From Candidatus Nomurabacteria bacterium RIFCSPLOWO2_01_FULL_39_17 (lineage in GTDB: Bacteria; Patescibacteriota; Minisyncoccia; Phycocordibacterales; UBA9973): a DNA stretch of 29,209 nt. A program made the translations under genes and the position numbers. The stretch spans positions 1-29,209 of the forward strand of contig MFUU01000009.1 of NCBI GenBank assembly GCA_001785805.1. The letters run 5' to 3'. Below the pieces are notes generated by a model. That model saw only the letters and a list, made by a program, of their open reading frames with translations, did not search any database and had not been told where the DNA came from. Shown here piece by piece: positions 22,638 through 29,117 of this stretch (the first letter of the stretch is position 1; each line of letters begins with the position of its first letter).

Positions 22638-22698
22638 TTTAAATTTAGAAATCGGGACAATTTTGACATTTTTTAATTTCAGTCTGCATCTCTTAATT

Positions 22699-23475
22699 TT
22701 ACACTATTTCCTTAAATTCTCTCGGTAATGGTGATTCTATTTTTATGTTTTTGCCTTTTGGAGTTTTAAATTCAATCGACTTGGCATGGAGCGCTAGGCG
22801 CTTGAAGCCTGCGGGACATGGTTTATCTGGATTATATAGTGAATCACAGGCAACGGGATGGTTTAGGAATTTCATATGCACACGGATTTGATGTGTTCTG
22901 CCGGTCTTGGGTTTTATTTCTAAGTAACTAAATTTACTTGGTGTAGTCTTGTGAAATTTCTTTGTTGCGTCGGAGCCCTTTAGGGTTAAGCGCGAAGAAA
23001 TTTCATAAGACGGAGCCTCGAATCTTTTTAAAACTTTGTATTCGGTTATAGCCTCTTTCAATTCTCCCCTTACTCCCCGTCCGGCTAAGCGTCTACGAAA
23101 ATCTTTCGGACTCCGGCCAATCGGCTTATTGATAATTCCATGGTCATTTTTAACAAATCCTGAAACAATAGCATGGTAAATTTTTTTGACTTGTCTATTC
23201 ATAAACTGTTCTTTAAAATAAGCAAACACCTTTTTTGTTTTTGTGATGAGTAAAACTCCGGAAGTTTCTTTGTCCAATCTGTGCACTATTCCCGGCCGGT
23301 CGATTTCTTTATCATCAAAAGTAACAGGTTCTCCTATTCCCCTTAACTTCGGGTAGTTTTTTAGAACCCAATCAGAAATTGTCTTCTCTCGAGATCGCCC
23401 GTCAGAATGGACTGCAATACCAGACGGCTTGTCTATCGCTAAAATATTAGAGTCTTCGTATAAAATTTTAACCAT
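22699..23475 (-). CDS. RluD-type pseudouridine synthase with a palindromic insert
   Basis: Converts uridine to pseudouridine in rRNA or tRNA. The catalytic aspartate is D68 in GIVHRLDKETSGVLLI; KPKTGRTHQIRVHMKFLNHPV is the second signature. There is no N-terminal S4 domain, so it is of the RluA/RluC short kind (258 aa); the exact target base cannot be told. Between KRF (about 152) and FSYLEIKPK (about 182), where the family has only a few residues, there are about 28 extra residues, encoded by a 66-bp palindromic element. The frame is intact. It diverges from the tRNA-Val promoter. Confidence 0.9.
   Translation of the reverse strand: MVKILYEDSNILAIDKPSGIAVHSDGRSREKTISDWVLKNYPKLRGIGEPVTFDDKEIDRPGIVHRLDKETSGVLLITKTKKVFAYFKEQFMNRQVKKIYHAIVSGFVKNDHGIINKPIGRSPKDFRRRLAGRGVRGELKEAITEYKVLKRFEAPSYEISSRLTLKGSDATKKFHKTTPSKFSYLEIKPKTGRTHQIRVHMKFLNHPVACDSLYNPDKPCPAGFKRLALHAKSIEFKTPKGKNIKIESPLPREFKEIV
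22946..23011. repeat. 66-bp palindromic element inside the RluD-type gene
   Basis: GTCTT-x-TGAAATTTCTT (22946-22962) pairs with AAGAAATTTCA-x-AAGAC (22995-23011): 16 of 17 positions. The 32-base loop holds its own hairpin CCCT-TT-AGGG (22976-22985). It is in frame. Confidence 0.85.
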
Positions 23476-23476
23476 A

Positions 23477-23505
23477 TTGAAATCTTAGTAAAAATGTTCT
23501 ATAAT
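23477..23505 (+). promoter_or_regulatory. promoter of the tRNA-Val/tRNA-Arg pair
   Basis: TTGAAA (23477-23482), 17 bases, TATAAT (23500-23505), 18 bases before tRNA-Val. Confidence 0.8.
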
Positions 23506-23523
23506 TACAAGCGTTTTTGGGAT

Positions 23524-23596
23524 GCGCGCTTAGCTCAGTTGGTAGAGCAACTCATTTACACTGAGAAGGTCGGGGGTCCGAGTCCCTCAGCGCGCA
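23524..23596 (+). tRNA. tRNA-Val (TAC)
   Basis: Acceptor GCGCGCT/AGCGCGC with A73, D-arm GCTC...GAGC, anticodon loop TTTACAC. CCA is not encoded. Two oddities: the T-loop reads TCCGAGT instead of TTCGAGT, so position 55 is C, and the top pair of the anticodon stem is A-A. Confidence 0.92.
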
Positions 23597-23600
23597 CAAG

Positions 23601-23672
23601 GCCCTCGTAGTTCAATGGATAGAACCGCGGACTTCTAAGCCGCTGATGTAAGTTCGATTCTTACCGAGGGCA
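23601..23672 (+). tRNA. tRNA-Arg (TCT)
   Basis: Acceptor GCCCTCG/CGAGGGC, A73, anticodon loop with TCT, T-loop TTCGATT. CCA is not encoded. It follows tRNA-Val by 4 bases, so they share a transcript. Confidence 0.94.
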
Positions 23673-23674
23673 CA

Positions 23675-23983
23675 TTACAAAGAGGGGTCAACGACCGACG
23701 CCGGGAAGCTTAAAATCTCGGCAGATTTTTTTTCTCTATCGGAGAAATATTGCAATACTTTGTCAATTCTTTCTTTATTGATTGTTTGAGATTTTTCACT
23801 GATGCTGTCTACGGCTAAAATCGTATCTCTGTTTATTTTTCTAAAAAGAAAAAATCCAAAAATAAAAGATAAAATAATTATGGCAAGCGCTATAAAGAGA
23901 AGAATATCCCAGAAAAATTCCGGACTGGTTCCCAAGCCTCCTTTTTTAAAACTTTTTTTCCTTTTGAAAAATTTTATTTGCAT
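23675..23983 (-). CDS. hypothetical membrane protein in the pil cluster (102 aa)
   Basis: Not recognised. A basic N-terminus (MQIKFFKRKKSFKKGG) leads to one membrane helix at about residues 26-48 (DILLFIALAIIILSFIFGFF), then a charged outer segment ending ASVVDPSL. It starts 1 base before the end of the pilO frame's gap and is in the place where pilP stands in pilMNOP operons, but it shows no lipobox and no PilP-like domain. It could be a lineage-specific pilus assembly factor. It ends 2 bases from tRNA-Arg on the other strand. Confidence 0.75.
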   Translation of the reverse strand: MQIKFFKRKKSFKKGGLGTSPEFFWDILLFIALAIIILSFIFGFFLFRKINRDTILAVDSISEKSQTINKERIDKVLQYFSDREKKSAEILSFPASVVDPSL

Positions 23984-23984
23984 A

Positions 23985-24527
23985 TTATGGTATGAAGCTT
24001 AAAAGTTTAACCCAAAAAACCACCGACCATTGGGGGTTCTTGGTTTTTGAATTATCCGTAGCGTCGTCGGCAGAGACTCTTTGCATTTCTAAAGAGGACA
24101 AATCAAGTTCATATGGAGAATTTTCCAATAACATTAAAAATTTATAAACCGACTCAAAACTGCCGGAGGTTTTAATCTGTAAAGATAGCGTCTTGTCTGT
24201 ATCCAGGACACTAACAAAGACAACTTCCGCTTCGGCTTTCACTTCTATGGCTAATTTTTCAATTGTATTTAAGAAAGGAACGACATCCGAAGCTTCGGCG
24301 AAATGAGCATTCAGGAGGGTTTTTTCTTGGTCTATTGATTTGATTAAGTGGTCAAGATATTTTAAATCATTTCTTTTCTGGTTTTCTTCCTGCCATTCAT
24401 TAAATATTTGAGTTGATATTGTATCGGTATTTTTTATCTTTATATATAAAAACGAAAAAGACAAACAAGAAAAGATCAGCAATGCTATCGAAAGAGAAAA
24501 GGGTAATTTGAGAAAATTATATTTCAT
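23985..24527 (-). CDS. pilO: type IV pilus assembly protein PilO-like
   Basis: An inner-membrane protein of the alignment complex that links PilM/PilN to the outer parts. One membrane helix (FSLSIALLIFSCLSFSFLYI, about residues 10-30), a coiled coil (EWQEENQKRNDLKYLDHLIK), then a small ferredoxin-like fold with GSFESVYKFLMLLENSPYELDL, typical for PilO. The length of 180 is usual. It follows pilN by 1 base. The family is assigned more by position and architecture than by sequence motif. Confidence 0.8.
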   Translation of the reverse strand: MKYNFLKLPFSLSIALLIFSCLSFSFLYIKIKNTDTISTQIFNEWQEENQKRNDLKYLDHLIKSIDQEKTLLNAHFAEASDVVPFLNTIEKLAIEVKAEAEVVFVSVLDTDKTLSLQIKTSGSFESVYKFLMLLENSPYELDLSSLEMQRVSADDATDNSKTKNPQWSVVFWVKLLSFIP

Positions 24528-24528
24528 A

Positions 24529-25068
24529 TCAAGAGGGAATTAGAGTTAAAAAAAATGATATATTGGACCCTTTAATAAAATTAGAGATTGGCAGGTCGAC
24601 TTTTTTAAATTCTGGATCATCTTCTAGCGCCCGGCGGAACAAAAGCAAGCGTTCGCGGCTTTTGGCTGTTCCACTGACACGTATAATCTTGCCGGTGAGA
24701 TTGTTTTGATAAGAGATTTTGTTTATTTTAATATCTGATATCTTTTTGAAGATGATTTCATTTATAACTCTGGCGGAAACTATATATTTATCTTTTCTCG
24801 TGTTTTCAATTAAAGTCAAGCGTTTTTCCAAATCAGAAATTTGGGAAAGAATTTCTTGATCAACTTCCGGCAGTGGTTTTGCTTTTTGTGTTGTTAGTTG
24901 GCTATTTACAAAGTTTTTCTTAGCTGAAGCAATAAAATAAGAAGGTAAAAATACAGCATCGGCTATAAGTATAGAAAAGCTAAGAACAAACAAAGATACA
25001 ACAAAGAGCCTAAAATAAAAGTCCCTTACTTTTTTTTTCTTTTCTTCGTTTGGAATTAAATTAATCAT
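24529..25068 (-). CDS. pilN: type IV pilus assembly protein PilN-like
   Basis: Partner of PilM and PilO in the pilus alignment complex. I start it at MINLIPNEEKKKKVRD (25068), because the INL-P motif near the start is what binds PilM in this family; the longer frame to 25107 lies inside pilM. One membrane helix follows (LFVVSLFVLSFSILIADAVF), then a coiled coil and a ferredoxin-like domain with KIDLP-like ending. It has 179 residues and overlaps pilM by 8 bases. Confidence 0.88.
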   Translation of the reverse strand: MINLIPNEEKKKKVRDFYFRLFVVSLFVLSFSILIADAVFLPSYFIASAKKNFVNSQLTTQKAKPLPEVDQEILSQISDLEKRLTLIENTRKDKYIVSARVINEIIFKKISDIKINKISYQNNLTGKIIRVSGTAKSRERLLLFRRALEDDPEFKKVDLPISNFIKGSNISFFLTLIPS

Positions 25069-26146
25069 AGTCGAAATCTCCCAACGCAAGCCCGAAGGTA
25101 GTCGCAAAGGTGAGTGATTTAGTAAAGCCTATCTCGGGAATATCTTTAGCGGTGTCGTTTATATTGGTCCAAACATTTGCCAATTCTACCGGAATCTTCA
25201 TACTAACGGAAAAATACTCAGCTAAGCCCTTCAGATTAGATTCTCCGCCACACAGGATTACTTTTTTAATCGGCGGACGATCTTTCCCTTCTTCGTCCTT
25301 GTGAGTATGCCAATATATGAAGTGCTTAACCATCTCATCGCGCAGAATGGAAACAATGTTCAATAGCACGGAAAATATTTCTTTATTCGGACCATTGCGC
25401 TCCAATCCATAATCTTTCTTCATTTTTTCCGCTTCTTCATAACTAATGTTAAAACTCTTTTGAATTACTTTCATCAGCATCACTCCGCCGACGTCATCAA
25501 GCGTAGAAGTAAATACCGCAACGCCTCTGGAGATAATAAAAATCCCGGTTCGAGTTTGGCCGAAATCAACAATCATATAAGTTTCCATATCCCCTCTCTT
25601 AACGACAGCGCGGGAAGTGGCCTGTGCTTCAAGTTCGCATGATTGAACCTGTATCATGGAATTTTTAAAAACTGAAAGGTAGCTTTCAATAACACTCTTT
25701 GGAATAGCTGCGATTTGAAGTTCTAAATTCTCTTCGGTTTCACTTAATAATTCATAGTCAAAAATTGCGTCCGGCGCCGATATTGGCACATGTTCTTCCA
25801 AGGCAAGTTCTATCCCCTCCCTCACATTTTGCAGACCGGCTTTGCCTAATAAGAGCCGAAACAGGTAAACTTGTTCTTCCGGCAGAGAAACACGCACCGA
25901 TTTTATTCCTTCTTCTTTTTTTAGCGACAAGAGGATTTGTTCTAGTTGTTTCTGGTCTTTGATTTTACCGGATTCGATTACACCCGCTGGAATTTTTCGT
26001 TCGCCGTATTGTCCTATTTTTATGCCGTTTTTCGCACCAACAATCCTAGCAAATTTTATTGACTCATCCGAAACATCCAAACCGAAAGAAGAAGGCACAA
26101 GAAAATCCGGCACCGGGAAAAACCTATTATACGAATTCCTGAGCAT
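25061..26146 (-). CDS. pilM: type IV pilus assembly protein PilM
   Basis: A cytosolic actin-like ATPase that binds the N-terminus of PilN. SSFGLDVSDESIKFARIV is the phosphate-1 motif, MIVDFGQTRTGIFIISRG the phosphate-2 motif, and VILCGGESNLKGLAEYFS the adenosine motif. The 361-residue length is usual. It heads the pil run M-N-O. A TATAAT 6 bases before the ATG suggests a leaderless transcript. The pilus is likely a means for these cells to attach to others or take up DNA. Confidence 0.93.
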   Translation of the reverse strand: MLRNSYNRFFPVPDFLVPSSFGLDVSDESIKFARIVGAKNGIKIGQYGERKIPAGVIESGKIKDQKQLEQILLSLKKEEGIKSVRVSLPEEQVYLFRLLLGKAGLQNVREGIELALEEHVPISAPDAIFDYELLSETEENLELQIAAIPKSVIESYLSVFKNSMIQVQSCELEAQATSRAVVKRGDMETYMIVDFGQTRTGIFIISRGVAVFTSTLDDVGGVMLMKVIQKSFNISYEEAEKMKKDYGLERNGPNKEIFSVLLNIVSILRDEMVKHFIYWHTHKDEEGKDRPPIKKVILCGGESNLKGLAEYFSVSMKIPVELANVWTNINDTAKDIPEIGFTKSLTFATTFGLALGDFDYD

Positions 26147-26152
26147 ATTTGT

Positions 26153-26158
26153 ATTATA
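26153..26158 (-). promoter_or_regulatory. -10 box for pilM
   Basis: TATAAT on the minus strand, exactly 6 bases before the ATG at 26146. The -35 is weak. Confidence 0.55.
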
Positions 26159-26195
26159 CGATATCTTTTAAGCAACCGCCATTGATCTTGCCTCT

Positions 26196-26525
26196 TTATT
26201 TGGCTTTTACTCCAATGGGAATTTCGTCTTCGAGTTCAAGTAAGGAAAATTTTCCGTCTTCCGTGGAAATCGCCAATATCATACCCTCACTTTCAAGTCC
26301 GCGGATAACCCGCGGTTCCAGATTGGATACAAACATGCATTTCCTGCCAACCAAGACAGCACAATCCGGAAAATACAAAGAAATGCCGGAAATAATTTGC
26401 CTCGGTTTTTCTTCTCCCAGATTTACCGACAATTTTAACAATTTATCGGTATCCGGAACCCTCTCTGCGGATAAAATCTGTCCTACGGTAATGTCAATTT
26501 TTTTGAAATCTTCTATGGAAATCAT
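26196..26525 (-). CDS. tRNA-binding OB-fold protein (MetG C-terminal/Trbp111-like)
   Basis: A free-standing EMAPII-like OB domain that binds tRNA. DFKKIDITVGQILSAERVP, LLKLSVNLGEE, RQIISGISLYF and RKCMFVSNLEPRVIRGLES-type blocks match the C-terminal domain of methionyl-tRNA synthetase. At 109 residues it is a single domain, which in other bacteria works in trans or as a dimer. It overlaps the end of ruvX by 32 bases and has no Shine-Dalgarno. Confidence 0.92.
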   Translation of the reverse strand: MISIEDFKKIDITVGQILSAERVPDTDKLLKLSVNLGEEKPRQIISGISLYFPDCAVLVGRKCMFVSNLEPRVIRGLESEGMILAISTEDGKFSLLELEDEIPIGVKAK

Positions 26526-26937
26526 TACTCGTCCCGCTATGGCGGGATAAATTCATTCTATCTAAATATCGCTGAAGTATCAAAGCCGCTGCCGAGGCAT
26601 CGGCTTTTTTTATATCTTTATATCGGCGCGCTTCTATTGAAGTAAAAAACTCTTTCTGCCGATGTATGGGGACATTGAATTTAATTTCCAGTTCTGAAAT
26701 AAAAATATCTACGTCGTTTGATATCGTATTAGGCTTTCCTTTCAAATCAAGAGATTCGCCAACTACTATTTCCAAAACTTTTTCAGCTTTTAAAATTTCA
26801 CTAATTTTGCTAAGAGTATGATTGTCGTTTAGTATTACCTCTTTCGGGAAAGCAAGCACTTTGTTCTCATCCGAAATAGCCAGTCCTATCTTTTTGTCCC
26901 CATAATCTATGCCTAAAAATCTGGAGGAGTATATCAT
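26494..26937 (-). CDS. ruvX: Holliday junction resolvase-like RuvX/YqgF
   Basis: An RNase H-fold nuclease for 16S rRNA end processing and perhaps recombination. FLGIDYGDKKIGLAISD holds the first catalytic aspartate, EIVVGESLDLKG the catalytic glutamate strand and DASAAALILQRYLDR the last acidic residue. I start it at the ATG at 26937, since TAGTAT lies 6 bases upstream; a GTG sits one codon earlier. The C-terminal tail after RYLDR (MNLSRHSGTSNDFHRRFQKN) is encoded by a small palindrome and the start of the next gene, and looks like a later extension. Confidence 0.93.
   Translation of the reverse strand: MIYSSRFLGIDYGDKKIGLAISDENKVLAFPKEVILNDNHTLSKISEILKAEKVLEIVVGESLDLKGKPNTISNDVDIFISELEIKFNVPIHRQKEFFTSIEARRYKDIKKADASAAALILQRYLDRMNLSRHSGTSNDFHRRFQKN
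26532..26547. repeat. short palindrome in the ruvX tail
   Basis: TCCCGC, loop TATG, GCGGGA. It lies 7 bases before the next start codon and encodes LSRHSG of RuvX. It shares the 9-mer CGCCATAGC with the leader repeat at 970-1027. Confidence 0.5.
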
Positions 26938-26943
26938 CACCAG

Positions 26944-26949
26944 ATACTA
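26944..26949 (-). promoter_or_regulatory. -10 box for ruvX
   Basis: TAGTAT on the minus strand, 6 bases before the ATG at 26937. It favours that ATG over the GTG. Confidence 0.4.
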
Positions 26950-26970
26950 ACACAAAAATTATTTTTATGA

Positions 26971-26976
26971 TATAAT
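26971..26976 (+). promoter_or_regulatory. -10 box for the DUF5652 gene
   Basis: TATAAT, exactly 6 bases before the ATG at 26983. Confidence 0.6.
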
Positions 26977-26982
26977 ATATTT

Positions 26983-27222
26983 ATGTATCCATACTTTTCT
27001 CAAAATTATATAGTTTTGGTAGTATTAGTTGTTTGGACTCTTCTTTGGAAAGGGTATGCTCTGTGGACATCGGCAAAGCATAATCAGAAAAAATGGTTTG
27101 TGGTATTGCTAGTATTGAACACTGTTGGAATTCTAGAAATTTTTTACATTTTCTACATTATGAAAAAAGGCCGGGCGGATGTGAGAAAAGATTTCCGTAA
27201 AGCATTGTCGTCGTTTAGATAA
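26983..27222 (+). CDS. DUF5652 family membrane protein
   Basis: A 79-residue protein with two membrane helices (YIVLVVLVVWTLLWKGYALW and WFVVLLVLNTVGILEIFYIF) and a basic tail. WKGYALWTSAKHNQKKWF between them is the family's signature. Its function is unknown; I know it as common in Patescibacteria. The N-terminus is short and the transcript probably leaderless. It diverges from ruvX across 45 bases and reads on toward tRNA-Ser. Confidence 0.85.
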   Translation: MYPYFSQNYIVLVVLVVWTLLWKGYALWTSAKHNQKKWFVVLLVLNTVGILEIFYIFYIMKKGRADVRKDFRKALSSFR

Positions 27223-27234
27223 ATAAATTAGCTG

Positions 27235-27322
27235 GGAAGCGTGGCAGAGTGGTCTATCGCACTTGTCTTGAAAACAAGAGTGCCGCAAGGCACCGTGAGT
27301 TCGAATCTCACCGCTTCCGCCA
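27235..27322 (+). tRNA. tRNA-Ser (TGA)
   Basis: Acceptor GGAAGCG/CGCTTCC, G73 and encoded CCA, anticodon loop CTTGAAA, long variable arm GTGCC-GCAA-GGCAC. Only 4 bases separate its CCA from the next ATG. Confidence 0.95.
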
Positions 27323-27326
27323 AATT

Positions 27327-27755
27327 ATGAATCAATTTACAAAAGCGCCATCAAGTAATATTGAATATCAGCAATTACTGTTAAAAAGAATTGGCATATC
27401 CTTAGAGTCTGCTAGGGAAACATTGAACGGTAAAACACATTTTCTTGTATATCATAATTTAAAATTACTTCTAGAAGAAGCTCAAAAAGCAGGTGTTGAT
27501 ATTTCTGCAATTAAAACTCAAATAGAGGAAACATTGAGCAAACTTCCCAAGGTTGAAATGGAAAATTTATTAAATGAAGTATGTGAATGTCTTAGGAGTG
27601 GAAATATAGGTCTTGCGAAAGAACGGTATAGGAGGGTATTATCGAAGGTTAAATATTACAAAAATGAAGATATATTAACAGAAAAAGAGATCTCGGTCTT
27701 TCAACAACAAGCTGAAGATTTAAGGGTAAGGCTTGGTATAAAAAAAGAGAAATAA
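27327..27755 (+). CDS. hypothetical helical protein (142 aa)
   Basis: Not recognised. I start it at the ATG at 27327, 4 bases after tRNA-Ser; a longer frame to 27249 would translate the tRNA. The product is soluble and nearly all helical (LKLLLEEAQKAGVDISAIKT, MENLLNEVCECLRSGNIGLA), with no metal or membrane motif. The middle looks like paired helices as in TPR-type or four-helix proteins. It has no promoter or Shine-Dalgarno of its own in sight and probably depends on the tRNA-Ser transcript. Confidence 0.75.
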   Translation: MNQFTKAPSSNIEYQQLLLKRIGISLESARETLNGKTHFLVYHNLKLLLEEAQKAGVDISAIKTQIEETLSKLPKVEMENLLNEVCECLRSGNIGLAKERYRRVLSKVKYYKNEDILTEKEISVFQQQAEDLRVRLGIKKEK

Positions 27756-27814
27756 TATCTACGTCTTAAGTCAGTCCGAGTAGTGTACAAAACTGCTCGC
27801 AGAAAATTAAATCG

Positions 27815-28429
27815 ATGAACAAAAAAGAGCTTATAAAAGGACTTAGAGATAAGGGAATTAAGGAGGAAATACTAAAAGCCATACAAATAATTGACAGAAA
27901 AAATTTTGTTTCGGAAAATAATTTAGAAGAAGCTTATGAAGACCATCCCTTATCTATCGGATACGGACAGACCATAAGCCAGCCGTATACGGTTGCTTTT
28001 ATGTTGCAGGAGCTTGAATTAAAAAAGGGAGACAGAATTTTGGAAATTGGAACTGGTAGCGGGTGGAATGCCGCCTTGATGTCTTATCTGGTGGGGGAAA
28101 ATGGGGAAATTTATAGCGTTGAGGTTGTAAAGGAGCTTGCTGAAAAAGCAAAAGAAATATTGGGGGATTATAAAAATGTTTTTGTTTTTAATATGGATGG
28201 TTCGCGCGGACTGGCTCAATATGCCCCATACGACAAAATAATCCTAACCGCAGCGCCGAAACAAATGCCCGAGGAAATAAAAAAACAGCTGGGCGATGGC
28301 GGGATTTTGCTGGCGCCAGTCGGGGAATATATGCAAAAACTTATAAAAATAACGAGGAAAAAAGATAAATTTACGGAAACGGAAAAAGGAGACTTTATTT
28401 TTGTGCCGTTGGTGAATAAATCACAGTAA
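27815..28429 (+). CDS. pcm: protein-L-isoaspartate O-methyltransferase
   Basis: Pcm methylates isoaspartyl residues in aged proteins using S-adenosylmethionine, starting their repair. DHPLSIGYGQTISQPYTVAF is the substrate-side signature, ILEIGTGSGWNAALMSYLV the SAM-binding motif I (usual GSGY reads GSGW), IYSVEV motif post I, and YDKIILTAA motif II. The 204-residue length is normal. A stem GAGTAGT/ACTGCTC lies in the 59-base gap before it but lacks a U-run. Confidence 0.93.
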   Translation: MNKKELIKGLRDKGIKEEILKAIQIIDRKNFVSENNLEEAYEDHPLSIGYGQTISQPYTVAFMLQELELKKGDRILEIGTGSGWNAALMSYLVGENGEIYSVEVVKELAEKAKEILGDYKNVFVFNMDGSRGLAQYAPYDKIILTAAPKQMPEEIKKQLGDGGILLAPVGEYMQKLIKITRKKDKFTETEKGDFIFVPLVNKSQ

Positions 28430-28485
28430 AATTGGGTTTCTATTTAAAATACTTACTAATATAGACATGTTTGTTCGTATTTTGA

Positions 28486-28491
28486 TATAAT
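28486..28491 (+). promoter_or_regulatory. -10 box for the 161-aa membrane protein
   Basis: TATAAT, 8 bases before the ATG at 28500; TAGACA lies 18 bases further up. AAAGGGG directly before the ATG could be a weak ribosome site if the transcript starts earlier. Confidence 0.5.
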
Positions 28492-28499
28492 AAAGGGGT

Positions 28500-28985
28500 A
28501 TGAATGAGCTAAATGAGGGGTTGGAGTGGTCCGCTTTGGAATACGAAGAAAAAGAGCGAAGCAATGATTGGTTTTGGGCTCTGGGTATTATTGTGGCGAC
28601 CAGTGGCGCAACTGCGTTTATTTATAATAATTATTTTTTTGCGATACTGTTGGTATTAAGCGGAGTGTTGCTTTGGATTTTTGCCAAAAAGAAACCATCG
28701 TTGATATCATACGGACTAGACGAGAAAGGTTTAAGAGTTGGAGATCGTATTTATCTGTATGAAAATATAAAAGCTTTTTGCGTGCAAACAAATTCCAAAG
28801 ATGGTGTAGAGAAAAAGCCCATTCTTTTTATAAGATCAGAAAGGATTTTTATACCCGTCATCGGAGTGCCAATAGAGAGCTTATGGAGCGAAAAAATTCG
28901 TAATGTAATGCTCTCCAAGAATATAAAAGAAGAAGAAATGCAAGAGCATCTATCTGAAAAGATAATGGAAACCTTGGGGTTTTAA
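28500..28985 (+). CDS. hypothetical membrane protein with PH-like C-terminal part (161 aa)
   Basis: Family not firmly recognised. After an acidic start with LEWSALEYEEKERSNDWFWA, two helices follow (WALGIIVATSGATAFIYNNY and FFAILLVLSGVLLWIFAKK). The rest is a strand-rich domain (YGLDEKGLRVGDRIYLYENI, FIRSERIFIPVIGVPIES) that resembles bacterial PH-type folds, then a helical tail. The WEYEEKERSNDWFW style opening is one I associate with Patescibacteria. Function unknown. Confidence 0.75.
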   Translation: MNELNEGLEWSALEYEEKERSNDWFWALGIIVATSGATAFIYNNYFFAILLVLSGVLLWIFAKKKPSLISYGLDEKGLRVGDRIYLYENIKAFCVQTNSKDGVEKKPILFIRSERIFIPVIGVPIESLWSEKIRNVMLSKNIKEEEMQEHLSEKIMETLGF

Positions 28986-29001
28986 ATAATTTTCTATTTG
29001 C

Positions 29002-29030
29002 TTTACCCCGAGACTAAAAATTGCTAATCT
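29002..29030 (+). promoter_or_regulatory. candidate promoter of tRNA-Arg (GCG)
   Basis: TTTACC (29002-29007), 17 bases, TAATCT (29025-29030), 8 bases before the tRNA. Confidence 0.4.
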
Positions 29031-29038
29031 AAAATAAA

Positions 29039-29113
29039 GCCCTCATAGTTCAATGGATAGAATGCGAGCTTGCGGAGTTTGCGATGTAGGTTCGATTCCT
29101 ACTGGGGGCACCA
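29039..29113 (+). tRNA. tRNA-Arg (GCG)
   Basis: Acceptor GCCCTCA/TGGGGGC, A73, encoded CCA, anticodon loop TTGCGGA, T-arm GTAGG-TTCGATT-CCTAC. The anticodon stem CGAGC/GTTTG has three G-U or A-U weak pairs. Bacteria normally read CGN with ACG (inosine), so a GCG anticodon is unusual. Its body resembles tRNA-Arg (TCT) at 23601. Confidence 0.88.
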
Positions 29114-29117
29114 CCAC

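Larger units (their letters stand above)
22344..22660. mobile_element. GIY-YIG gene between inverted repeats (candidate small mobile unit)
   Basis: TTGTCCCGATT (22344-22354) is the exact reverse complement of 22650-22660, and the GIY-YIG gene fills the space between. The left end also carries a 22-bp perfect palindrome. No target duplication was identified. The mobile status is a guess. Confidence 0.45.

Noticed and set aside
27249..27326. Upstream extension of the 142-aa gene
   Set aside because: The added codons are the tRNA-Ser gene itself.
27770..27806. Stem GAGTAGT/ACTGCTC before pcm as a terminator
   Set aside because: No U-run follows and the stem is short, so it is not supported.
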